Source: Alteromonadales bacterium alter-6D02
GTDB taxonomy: Bacteria > Pseudomonadota > Gammaproteobacteria > Enterobacterales > Psychrobiaceae
Reading direction: 5' to 3'
DNA: 64,000 nt
Assembly: GCA_002835545.1 (NCBI GenBank)
Contig: PIZK01000029.1
Location: forward strand, 1 to 64,000
Shown here: piece by piece, positions 18,233-26,374 of the stretch
Position numbering within the stretch: the first letter of the stretch is position 1
How the letters are laid out: each line of letters opens with the position of its first letter
The notes under the pieces: generated by a model
What the model was told of the DNA's origin: nothing
Database searches by the model: none
What the model saw: only the letters and a program-made list of their open reading frames with translations
Program-made: the position numbers and the translations under genes

Positions 18233-20261
18233 ACTGAACAATAGTAGATTGATATAACCGAGACTTATCAGGATGAACACGATCGTAGATGGCCACCCAG
18301 TTGCCTTTATACTTTACAATCTGCGTCACAAAGGCCCGAGCAGGAAGCGTTTCTAACGTTTCATAACTCGCCGTTGCAATATCATATTTGGTTAACACCG
18401 GTAAACCATCATTAGCTGCGATATAATACAACGCACCGTTATCAACAACCGCCTGAAGCGGGCTTAATCGCTGAGCACTGTTCAGTGTTGAAGATAGCTG
18501 CTCTATTTCCCCTCCAGCGCTTTTGCGCATTAAACGCTTCTCCTGCGTATCGATATAATACAAGTCACCCGTTTCACTATCTTCATGTAACATAAACCCC
18601 GCAGAAACGAGTACAGGCTCGCTAAGTTGTTTCTCAATTGAGTATTTAAAGATATGGTAATTCTTGCGTTCATAAGCACTGTAATACAGATGCTGATTAT
18701 CAGACGACCATGACAATAATTGAACTTCTCCGGGGAGCTCAACAGACTGAATCGGCAATTGATTGTTCAAATCAACTATATGTATTTGTGACTTCGATTT
18801 AAGCGGTGACACAAACGCAAGCGTGCTACTGTCTTTTGATAAAATCGGCCGCTTTATCACATTTGTATTTAACGCTGTTAACTTGCGGCTACCTAATTGG
18901 TCGGTTTGCCATAACTCATAACTACCAGAGCGGTTCGACACATAAAACAGCCTATTATTAACATTATCCCAAATTGTATTCATATCGATCATGCTACTGT
19001 TCATTCTGGCAAGTAGTTCAATCTTATGAGTAGAGTAAGAGTCAATATTTCTTTTTACTGAACTAGCAATCCAGCGGTTGCCATCACCTTGAGCATTCAC
19101 GGATAAAATAAACTCTCCAATGGCTGATGATGATAACAACCTGGTGCTTTGCTGTATTAAATCCACGGCCCAAATACCTGTACCACCGGCTTTCCTCCCC
19201 GCAACAAGTATTCGGTGATTGTCTATTTCGGCATAACCGAAGATTCGATTAAATGCACTGATCGTATGGAGTAGCTTCTTTTGTGCTAGATGCCACTGAT
19301 AAATTTTAGGGTTCTCATTTTTATTGGCAGAAATGAAAAACAAAGATTGTCCATCATTACTAAAACTTGGTTTACTCACTCGACGGTCTGGTAACTCGAT
19401 GATCTCAAGTTCTTGTTGTGTTTTTAAATTATACAGTTGCAGATAGCGCCCTTTCTTCGTTGCAAATTCCATCACAAGCCTTTGATTAATTTTATCAATA
19501 GCGACTTGAATCAGCCTTTTTGGGGTGCGGTGAAGTACCTGTTGTTTATTCGCAGCTAAGTTCTTTTCAACGATTTCGCAACGCTTATCAGTACACCGAA
19601 TATATAGAATGCTCGTTTCAGATAGCCATTGCGGTGACCTTATCGGTAGCTTTGACTCAACTAAGACCGACTTGTGCAGCGTGTTTAGGTCGATTGTTTT
19701 TAATAACCAAAAGTCATTTTGCTGGCGAACATAAATAACGCGCGATTTATCGGGGGATAACTGGTTATCAAAGATACGTTCGGCTGAATCTTCCAACAAG
19801 AGAGTCTCGATGTTGTGTTGATTACCTTGCGGTGCCTTATTTTCAGCCGATGACATTAAGCTCGCAGTGAACCAAACCACAGCACATACAATGATCATTA
19901 AGCTGATGGGTAACAGCACACTTTTAGCGACTTTTTTTGGTATTAACTCAATGACCTCATAGTCATGAACAAAGCTATAGCCTTTGCGTGGGATGGTTTC
20001 GATGAATTGCGGTTGTTTAGGATCATCATCAAAGTGTTTTCTCAGCTCAAAAACAGCCCGTGTGATAACCTCATCACCGACCACTTGCTCAGGCCATAAT
20101 GATTGAATAATTTGCTCTCGACTAAGCACTTGTCCTTTATGCAAAATGAGATGTACTAACACCTGCATAATTTTAGGTTCAAGGCGAATTTCTTGGCTAT
20201 TTGTTATTATTTTATTGTGCTGTGGTAGCACTTCAACGCTGCCAACACGAAATTTATTCAA
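18231..20261 (-). CDS. CadC-like membrane regulator with TolB-type propeller
   Basis: 676 residues. An OmpR/PhoB-type winged helix occupies residues 1-105 (REQIIQSLWPEQVVGDEVIT, then IETIPRKGYSF), followed by one membrane helix (about 115-135) and a periplasmic part of about 530 residues built from TolB/WD40-like blades (PSFSNDGQSLFFIS, SKDSSTLAFVS, WSSDNQHLYYSA). This one-component design couples a periplasmic signal to DNA binding. The only downstream gene is the RND relic, so the original target may have been lost; the gene divergent to it at 20396 could be a current target. Confidence 0.85.
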   Translation of the reverse strand: MNKFRVGSVEVLPQHNKIITNSQEIRLEPKIMQVLVHLILHKGQVLSREQIIQSLWPEQVVGDEVITRAVFELRKHFDDDPKQPQFIETIPRKGYSFVHDYEVIELIPKKVAKSVLLPISLMIIVCAVVWFTASLMSSAENKAPQGNQHNIETLLLEDSAERIFDNQLSPDKSRVIYVRQQNDFWLLKTIDLNTLHKSVLVESKLPIRSPQWLSETSILYIRCTDKRCEIVEKNLAANKQQVLHRTPKRLIQVAIDKINQRLVMEFATKKGRYLQLYNLKTQQELEIIELPDRRVSKPSFSNDGQSLFFISANKNENPKIYQWHLAQKKLLHTISAFNRIFGYAEIDNHRILVAGRKAGGTGIWAVDLIQQSTRLLSSSAIGEFILSVNAQGDGNRWIASSVKRNIDSYSTHKIELLARMNSSMIDMNTIWDNVNNRLFYVSNRSGSYELWQTDQLGSRKLTALNTNVIKRPILSKDSSTLAFVSPLKSKSQIHIVDLNNQLPIQSVELPGEVQLLSWSSDNQHLYYSAYERKNYHIFKYSIEKQLSEPVLVSAGFMLHEDSETGDLYYIDTQEKRLMRKSAGGEIEQLSSTLNSAQRLSPLQAVVDNGALYYIAANDGLPVLTKYDIATASYETLETLPARAFVTQIVKYKGNWVAIYDRVHPDKSRLYQSTIVQ

Positions 20262-20395
20262 TTTACATCCCTTCTATAAAATACTGATTTAATTATACAA
20301 ATAAAACCATAATCAATACATTAGCGCTGCATCATTGTAAGCGAGTCTGAGTTAATTTACAAAAAACTACCTTTTAGGCATAACTTGGATAAAAA

Positions 20396-21760
20396 ATGAA
20401 AAACAAACTAAAATTTTCCGCACTATTAGTCTCTTCTTGTTTAGTCAATTCACAAGCAAACGCAGTCGATATTGACCTCACAATCGTTGGAAAAGGAACA
20501 GTTAACGTTGCTGAAAACAGTGTTGAATGTAAAGAAAGCTGTACGATTAATAATAATGATCAAGTCAATACTTTAGTGCCTTCCGTGCAAGACTCTGGGA
20601 AATTTCTCGGTTGGACAGGTCAACAATGTGACAGTGGTAATCAGGTTGTTGTTGAGCAAAACTTTAACCTTATTCACAAGGCACCTAGCGGAGCAAAAAC
20701 GCTCTCTGCGGCAGATATCGATAATGACGGAAAACTAGACCTAGCTGCGATCTCTCTATTCAATGGTCAGGTTCAAATTCTAAAGAACCAAGGAGACGCG
20801 AGCTTCAATGCGACATCTCTAGCGTCAGGGCTAAGATACCCAACAGCGATGGACTTTTTCGACTGGGATAATGATGGAGACCAAGACTTACTCGTTGCAG
20901 AATATACTTCAAAACTAATTAAAGTTTACTTAAACGACGGTAATGGTGATTTTAGCCATCAAAACGATATCTCGCTGGGTGGTGCTGCCGTTTACGCTAT
21001 TGCAATAGAGGATCTAAACGAAGACGGATTACCAGATTTAGTTGTATCGTCATTTAGCGCTAATATCTCAGGTAACCTGCAAACCCTAGTTGACAGTATC
21101 AGGCAAGGGGAAACTCGCTGGTACTTAAATAACGGTAATGATGACTTTACTGCATCCACCGTGCTATCAAATACTGCGGCAATTACACTAGATGTACATA
21201 AAAACCAATCCCTTGGTTCCATTGATGTCGTTGCTGCAGAAATTGAAGACGGCGATATTGCTGTTTACCGCTTAAATAACAGCACTGTGACTCGCGAATT
21301 AGTTGCTAACGGTCGGGGGGCCTATGGCGCTGCATTCTCAGATATTGATAACAACGGGCACATGGACGTTTTATCAACACACTATGAACCATCGGTGGCT
21401 AAACTCACTTATGGCTACGAAGGCGGCTCCTTCTCTGGCGAGACTGATATCATGACTTTCAAAGAAGGTGTGACGGCAACGGCCTTTATTGACGTTAATG
21501 AAGATGGCTATTTGGACGCGCTAGTTAGTGAGTTTAACTCTAATGACTTTGGCTACATTGAAACTATTAGCTATAAAGATTGTGTTGTAAGTTCATCAGC
21601 AGCAACCAGTGTCACTGCGAACTTCTCTGAAGAGACTACACCGGAAGTATCCCCAACCCCCCCGAGTCCAAAAGCAAAAGATTCAGGGTCTTCAGGTGGT
21701 AGTTTTGGTTATGCATTGTTCGCTTTACTATTGCTGTCTCGACTGCGTAGTAAGAGGTAA
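20396..21760 (+). CDS. Secreted FG-GAP/VCBS repeat protein with GlyGly-CTERM tail
   Basis: 454 residues. A signal peptide (SCLVNSQANA) leads to a Cys-containing beta domain and then FG-GAP/VCBS calcium-binding repeats: DIDNDGKLDL, WDNDGDQDLL, LNEDGLPDLV, DIDNNGHMDV, VNEDGYLDAL. The C-terminus is Pro/Ser-rich, then GSSGGS, a hydrophobic stretch and Arg/Lys-rich RSKR, which is the GlyGly-CTERM signal processed by rhombosortase on the way out through type II secretion (family knowledge). Probably surface-associated. The sortase is not in this window. Confidence 0.88.
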   Translation: MKNKLKFSALLVSSCLVNSQANAVDIDLTIVGKGTVNVAENSVECKESCTINNNDQVNTLVPSVQDSGKFLGWTGQQCDSGNQVVVEQNFNLIHKAPSGAKTLSAADIDNDGKLDLAAISLFNGQVQILKNQGDASFNATSLASGLRYPTAMDFFDWDNDGDQDLLVAEYTSKLIKVYLNDGNGDFSHQNDISLGGAAVYAIAIEDLNEDGLPDLVVSSFSANISGNLQTLVDSIRQGETRWYLNNGNDDFTASTVLSNTAAITLDVHKNQSLGSIDVVAAEIEDGDIAVYRLNNSTVTRELVANGRGAYGAAFSDIDNNGHMDVLSTHYEPSVAKLTYGYEGGSFSGETDIMTFKEGVTATAFIDVNEDGYLDALVSEFNSNDFGYIETISYKDCVVSSSAATSVTANFSEETTPEVSPTPPSPKAKDSGSSGGSFGYALFALLLLSRLRSKR

Positions 21761-21819
21761 CTCATAGTTTCAACGACTCAATAAATATGCTAGATCGCAA
21801 TGTTTTAACTTAGAGCGAC

Positions 21820-21863
21820 AAGCTGTTCAGGGCCTAATTCTTCACTGGCCCTTATAGCTTTTT
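21820..21863 (+). terminator. Terminator after the FG-GAP gene
   Basis: Nested stem AAGCT..AGGGCC / GGCCCT..AGCTT followed by a T-run, 60 bp after the stop codon. Confidence 0.7.
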
Positions 21864-21904
21864 AATAGAGATTAGCGCATTGAAAACGCATAAGGTTGAT
21901 AGTC

Positions 21905-23023
21905 TTAATTAGCCAAAGCTACATATTTTTTTGGCATAAACACACGCCACCAAGGGCTGGATGTTATCGACTGATTTAACGCTGTTACTTCCCCGACTAT
22001 AGGAGTATGGAGTTTGACGTTATGATTATCCGCGATTACTTTTACTCGCTCAAGTGGCTCATACCAAGCATGAAACGCTAAATCAAATGTACCGTTATGG
22101 ATTGGCATCATGACACTTCCCTTTAAGTCCCTGTGTGCTTGTACACTTTGTTCGGGGGTCATATGAACATCAGGCCATTGGCTGTCATAAGCACCTACTT
22201 CAATAAAGGTAATATCAAATGGGCCATAGCGCTCCCCGACCTCTTTAAAACCAGAAAAGTACCCCGAGTCACCACTAAAATATAACGTTTCTTTACCAAC
22301 ATCGATAACCCAAGCTCCCCATAGGCTTTTATTGCCATCATTAAGTGCACGCCCAGAGAAGTGTTTAGTCGGAGTGAATGCGACAAACCCATGAGTGATC
22401 TCTTGCTCTTGCCACCAGTCAAACTCCTTAATCTTATTCTTCTCTACGCCCCAACGATTTAAATCACCACCCACACCCAGAGGTACAAAAAACTGAGACG
22501 TTTTATCCGCCAGCTTCTGCACACTCATTTGATCAAGATGATCGTAGTGATTATGAGAAATCAATACCTTATCAATTTGCGGTAGTTGTTCGATATCAAT
22601 AGGGGTTTGCTGGAAGCGCTTTGGACCAAAAAACGCAAAAGGCGATGCTCGCTCTGAAAAAACAGGGTCTAGCAACCAATACTCTCCATACACCTTGAGT
22701 AATATGGACGAATGGCCCAGCTTAAAAACATGGACAGTATCATCGCTCAGCCCAGCCAACAACTCATGCGAGATAGGTCTCATTGGTAAAGCCTGTAAAG
22801 GTTCTGCATCAATTTTTGTTTCGGTGAAGTATCTAACGAGCACACCAAAGAATGTTGATAAGCTATTAGGAGCCATCGGCTCAATATTATAAAACTTCCC
22901 ATCCTTGTAAACGCTTTGACTTGGAATTTGCTCTGTGCCTTGAGTTGCTAAAATATTATTCACCGTACACGCTCCTATAAATAAAAAAACTAAAACCAAA
23001 AAGAACCATTTAAAAAATTTCAT
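21905..23023 (-). CDS. MBL-fold lipoprotein hydrolase (UlaG/NAPE-PLD-like)
   Basis: About 372 residues. The start at 23023 gives a proper lipoprotein signal (FLFIGAC); the open frame extends 16 codons further up, across an operator. The metallo-beta-lactamase motif ISHNHYDHLDQ is followed by FSGDSGYFSG and MPIHNGTF, the pattern of UlaG- and NAPE-PLD-like hydrolases. The substrate is unknown but could be a phosphodiester or lipid-linked compound. Divergent from a TetR gene with two shared palindromes between them, so it is probably its target. Confidence 0.85.
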   Translation of the reverse strand: MKFFKWFFLVLVFLFIGACTVNNILATQGTEQIPSQSVYKDGKFYNIEPMAPNSLSTFFGVLVRYFTETKIDAEPLQALPMRPISHELLAGLSDDTVHVFKLGHSSILLKVYGEYWLLDPVFSERASPFAFFGPKRFQQTPIDIEQLPQIDKVLISHNHYDHLDQMSVQKLADKTSQFFVPLGVGGDLNRWGVEKNKIKEFDWWQEQEITHGFVAFTPTKHFSGRALNDGNKSLWGAWVIDVGKETLYFSGDSGYFSGFKEVGERYGPFDITFIEVGAYDSQWPDVHMTPEQSVQAHRDLKGSVMMPIHNGTFDLAFHAWYEPLERVKVIADNHNVKLHTPIVGEVTALNQSITSSPWWRVFMPKKYVALAN

Positions 23024-23037
23024 ACGCCACCAAAAGT

Positions 23038-23056
23038 AAACTACACAGTGTAGTTT
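23038..23056. promoter_or_regulatory. TetR operator 1
   Basis: AAACTACAC-A-GTGTAGTTT, a perfect 9-1-9 palindrome 15 bp upstream of the MBL start codon, between it and the divergent TetR gene. Confidence 0.7.
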
Positions 23057-23072
23057 CTCAGTAACATTCATA

Positions 23073-23096
23073 AAAGTAAACTATTAAGTGCACTTT
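23073..23096. promoter_or_regulatory. TetR operator 2 (degenerate)
   Basis: Repeats the AAAAGTAAACT half of the first site 40 bp further on, with a weaker right arm (AGTGCACTTT), 45 bp before the TetR start codon. Confidence 0.45.
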
Positions 23097-23140
23097 TTTT
23101 AAAAGCACTCTAAAATGTCAACATACACGGTGAGGAAATA

Positions 23141-23734
23141 ATGAAATTAACAGATAAGAAAAAGATTCATATTTTGGATGCTGCCGAGCAGCTCTTTTAT
23201 GAGCAAGGTGTCATGCATACCAGTATGGATGAAATAGCCAAAACAGCTGCAGTTTCTAAACGCACCGTCTATAATCACTTTGCGACCAAGGATGCACTAT
23301 TCCATGCCATTATTGAACGCATGCTCACGCACCTAGCGAACACCCAGCTGATTGAATATGACCACACCCTGCCAATCAAAACACAGTTGATGGCCATTGC
23401 AGTTCAAGAGGCTGAACTCTTTGCATCTGATAACTTTCTGCGGGTGGCAAAAATAGCATTTATGCAAATGTTGCAACAAGCTGACCTTGCAAAACAAATT
23501 AGCACTCACAAAATTGGCTGTATGGTTTATTTGGAAGACTTTCTAAAAAATGCCTGCAGTGCACAAAAGCTCACAATTGTTGACTTTGAACTCGCAGCAC
23601 AGCAATTGGTTTATCAATTAAAATCACATATTTTCTATCCAAGGCTGTATGGGTTTGATATACCAAATAAAACACAAGAGGCTTACCTCATAGAACAATC
23701 CGTTGATTTATTTTTAGCACGTTATAGCGTGTAA
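23141..23734 (+). CDS. TetR/AcrR-family repressor
   Basis: 197 residues. The N-terminal HTH reads ILDAAEQLFYEQGVMHTSMD, EIAKTAAVSKRTVYNHFATK, the classic TetR layout, followed by a helical ligand domain (TetR_C, with the AefR-like LAAQQLVYQL segment). The ATG is preceded by GAGGAA. It is divergent from the MBL lipoprotein gene and probably represses both. The inducer is unknown. Confidence 0.92.
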   Translation: MKLTDKKKIHILDAAEQLFYEQGVMHTSMDEIAKTAAVSKRTVYNHFATKDALFHAIIERMLTHLANTQLIEYDHTLPIKTQLMAIAVQEAELFASDNFLRVAKIAFMQMLQQADLAKQISTHKIGCMVYLEDFLKNACSAQKLTIVDFELAAQQLVYQLKSHIFYPRLYGFDIPNKTQEAYLIEQSVDLFLARYSV

Positions 23735-23800
23735 CCACTTATAAATGGCTAGCCATGGTTAGCAAGTTAGAACCCATTGCTAAATATTGAAATACACAGG

Positions 23801-24127
23801 TTATTTAATAACGTCATCATGAGCCTTGTTAATAGCGATATCTTCACAAACTGCCGGCAGTATATTCCTAGTGAGGCCCGCAGGTAGATGCTGTAATTGA
23901 TTCTTCGCTAAGTTTGAAAAAGTATGCCTGATTGAAGCAAGTTACCTTAGCTCGTCATTTAATCTAAAGCCTGTATTGCATGGGCAAGAAGAATGCACTT
24001 TTTCAACTCGAAAGTGACGATTAATCCCCTTAAATGGTGTAAAGCAAATCAATACTGTAAGTCTAACAACATTAAAAATGTGAACTGCTGAGCTACTCTT
24101 TATTTCGTAGCCAATTTCGTCAAACAA
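23801..24127 (-). pseudogene. Coding relic with an in-frame stop, family unknown
   Basis: A minus-strand frame starting around a TTG at 24127 encodes FDEIGYEIKSSS... to NDELR, hits TAA at 23942-23944, and continues in the same frame with LASIRHTFSNLAKNQLQHLP ... AHDDVIK before a second stop at 23801. Both halves look like real protein (varied composition, amphipathic helices), so this is probably a decayed gene with a nonsense mutation. I do not recognise the family. Confidence 0.4.
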
Positions 24128-24250
24128 AAGCTTTGCCGTCGTTAAAATTCAATTATGTGATGTACACAAGATAAGATGTAATGATTTATTCCCTATCTTT
24201 TTAAGTTTGCTTTAAACTAATCGCGATGCAATAACAACGTTAACTTTATT

Positions 24251-25843
24251 ATGCGAAATTTTATACTTATTCCCTTGATTGTGTTACTTGCCGCCTGTGG
24301 CCAAACATATCAAGCTAAAGCACCTCAAAAAACTCATTACGTAACTGTGCTACATACCAATGATCACCATGGCCGCTTTTGGCACAACAAAGATGGCGAA
24401 TACGGTATGGCAGCACGAAAAACCTTGATAGATAGACTCAGAGCAGAAGCGAAGTCTAAAGACCACATCGTTTTACTACTATCCGGTGGCGATATTAATA
24501 CCGGCGTTCCAGAGTCGGATCTACAATACGCTGAGCCTGACTTTAAAGGCATGAGATTGCTTAACTATGACGCCATGGCTATCGGCAATCACGAATTTGA
24601 TAACCCGCTTCATGTATTAGATAAACAAATTGAGTGGGCGCAATTTCCGGTTTTATCAGCCAACATTCTCAATAAAGCAGACGATAGTTATGCTTATCAG
24701 CCTTATACCATCATTAAACAGCAAGGGTTGAATATCGCTGTTTTAGGTCTAACAACCACCGACACCACCAAAATTGCCAACCCAGAATATCTCAAGGCAT
24801 TAAAGTTTATTAGCCCAACGCAAGCCACTCAACGAGTACTGGCGGAAATCAAGTCACAGCATCACATTGATCTTGCGATTGCGGTCACTCACATGGGTCA
24901 CTACCACAATGCGGTATATGGCATCAATGCCCCCGGCGACGTTACTTTAGCGAGAAACCTTGCCGCAGGCCAATTAGACATGATCATTGGCGGCCACTCG
25001 CAAGAGCCAATTTGTGTCGATAAACAAGGCAACGATAACCCTCACTTTTCTCCCGGCAAAGCGTGCCATCCCGACCAGCAAAATGGCACTTGGATCATGC
25101 AAGCTCATGAATGGGGAAAATATGTGGGTAGGGCTGTTTTTAAAATTACCGATGGCAAAAAGTCACTCCTTAGCTATGAGTTAATTCCAGTGAACTTAAA
25201 AGATGAGCAAGGAAACTTTATTGCCGATTATATTGAGCACAACCAAGAAATGCTTGACCTACTCACCCCATTTCAAGCAATTGGAGAAGGCCAATTAAAA
25301 GAAACGGTGGGAAGTACCGATGCCTATCTAGATGGGAAACGTGACACAGTCAGGTTTAAACAATCACCGTTAGCTCGGTTAATTATTAAGGCACAGAAAG
25401 AAGCGGTTAATGCAGACTTTGGCTTTATCAGTGGTGGCGGTATCAGGCACAGTATTTCAGCCGGGGAAATAAGCGCTAAAGACATTCTTAAAGTTCACCC
25501 ATTTAAAAATAAAATCTCATTAATGCAATGGCGCGGCTCGGCGCTAGTTCACTACTTAAATGTGATCACCGCATTTCCAGTAGATGCCGGTGCTTACTTA
25601 CAATATGAAGGAATTAGCTTTGACCGAGTAAATGGCAAAGTGGGCAACATTAAAATTAATGGCCAACCTTTCAACCCAGAGGCGACTTATCGTATGAGTA
25701 TCAACAGCTACAATGCGTCAGGGGGCGACGGCTACCCAATACTATTAAATAAAAAGGGTTATCAAGAGACTAAGCTCATTGATGCGGACGTTTTAACAAC
25801 CTACATTCAAAGGCACTCACCGATAAAAGTGAACTCTCTCTAA
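24251..25843 (+). CDS. UshA-like 5'-nucleotidase / UDP-sugar hydrolase lipoprotein
   Basis: 530 residues. Lipoprotein signal with LAAC (Cys16). The metallophosphoesterase domain shows LHTNDHHGRF, SGGDINTG, AIGNHEFDNP, THMGHY and GGHSQEP, all metal or phosphate-binding motifs of the calcineurin-like fold. The C-terminal 5'-nucleotidase domain has FISGGGIRHSI and YNASGGDGYP for base binding. It probably dephosphorylates nucleotides or splits UDP-sugars in the periplasm to scavenge nucleosides. Monocistronic, followed by a hairpin. Confidence 0.9.
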   Translation: MRNFILIPLIVLLAACGQTYQAKAPQKTHYVTVLHTNDHHGRFWHNKDGEYGMAARKTLIDRLRAEAKSKDHIVLLLSGGDINTGVPESDLQYAEPDFKGMRLLNYDAMAIGNHEFDNPLHVLDKQIEWAQFPVLSANILNKADDSYAYQPYTIIKQQGLNIAVLGLTTTDTTKIANPEYLKALKFISPTQATQRVLAEIKSQHHIDLAIAVTHMGHYHNAVYGINAPGDVTLARNLAAGQLDMIIGGHSQEPICVDKQGNDNPHFSPGKACHPDQQNGTWIMQAHEWGKYVGRAVFKITDGKKSLLSYELIPVNLKDEQGNFIADYIEHNQEMLDLLTPFQAIGEGQLKETVGSTDAYLDGKRDTVRFKQSPLARLIIKAQKEAVNADFGFISGGGIRHSISAGEISAKDILKVHPFKNKISLMQWRGSALVHYLNVITAFPVDAGAYLQYEGISFDRVNGKVGNIKINGQPFNPEATYRMSINSYNASGGDGYPILLNKKGYQETKLIDADVLTTYIQRHSPIKVNSL

Positions 25844-25849
25844 TATTGT

Positions 25850-25869
25850 GCAGGGGCACTGTCCCCTGC
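25850..25869 (+). terminator. Hairpin after the 5'-nucleotidase gene
   Basis: 7-bp perfect stem GCAGGGG / CCCCTGC with a 6-nt loop, 7 nt past the stop codon; the T-run is weak. Confidence 0.55.
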
Positions 25870-25925
25870 TTCACCATGCTCAATGATGTGCAATTGAGGG
25901 GCCGCATTCGGCCTCACCATTTCCC

Positions 25926-26057
25926 TTATCTTTTATTATCAACAAGCTGCAAGACACCTTTGCGGTAACTTTTGCTAATTGAAATGTCGCGTTCGCCAAT
26001 TAATAGATGATCTTTTTCGATCGTATCAACCTGATGAGTTATTGCAGGTCGTCGGTG
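25926..26057 (-). pseudogene. 3' relic of a LytTR-type response regulator gene
   Basis: A minus-strand frame of about 43 codons encodes RPAITHQVDTIEKDHLLIG, ERDISISKSYRKGVLQLVD and NKR-stop. This matches the end of a LytTR DNA-binding domain, whose last strand typically reads I-S-x-S-Y-R. There is a stop upstream in the same frame and no start codon, so only the tail of a lost gene remains. Confidence 0.6.
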
Positions 26058-26374
26058 TCACTCCCTTTAATCATTAGCAATCGCACGCTATGTGATGGTT
26101 GCACGAAAAACCAATGCTTAGTAACAGGGGACAGCCCTCTCCCCAGTTACTAAACACAAGCTAACTGTCGTTTAAACTCTTTTAGTATTCGACAAAATGA
26201 CAATTTTCTCTCGTCGTGTGGTCCCAACTTCCCTTACTCAAGGCCTACAATATCAAGGCAAACCAACCCCTAACTCACGTATATCGATACACAGTGTATT
26301 TAATGCTGTTTAATCCACATTATTTTGTCTAAAATATCCCCAAATTATTGAAACTAAACTACCTGCGGCCCGTC
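26058..26374. other. Intergenic region before the DUF748 gene
   Basis: No gene seen. A promoter for the DUF748 gene is expected here but no element stands out. Confidence 0.3.
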
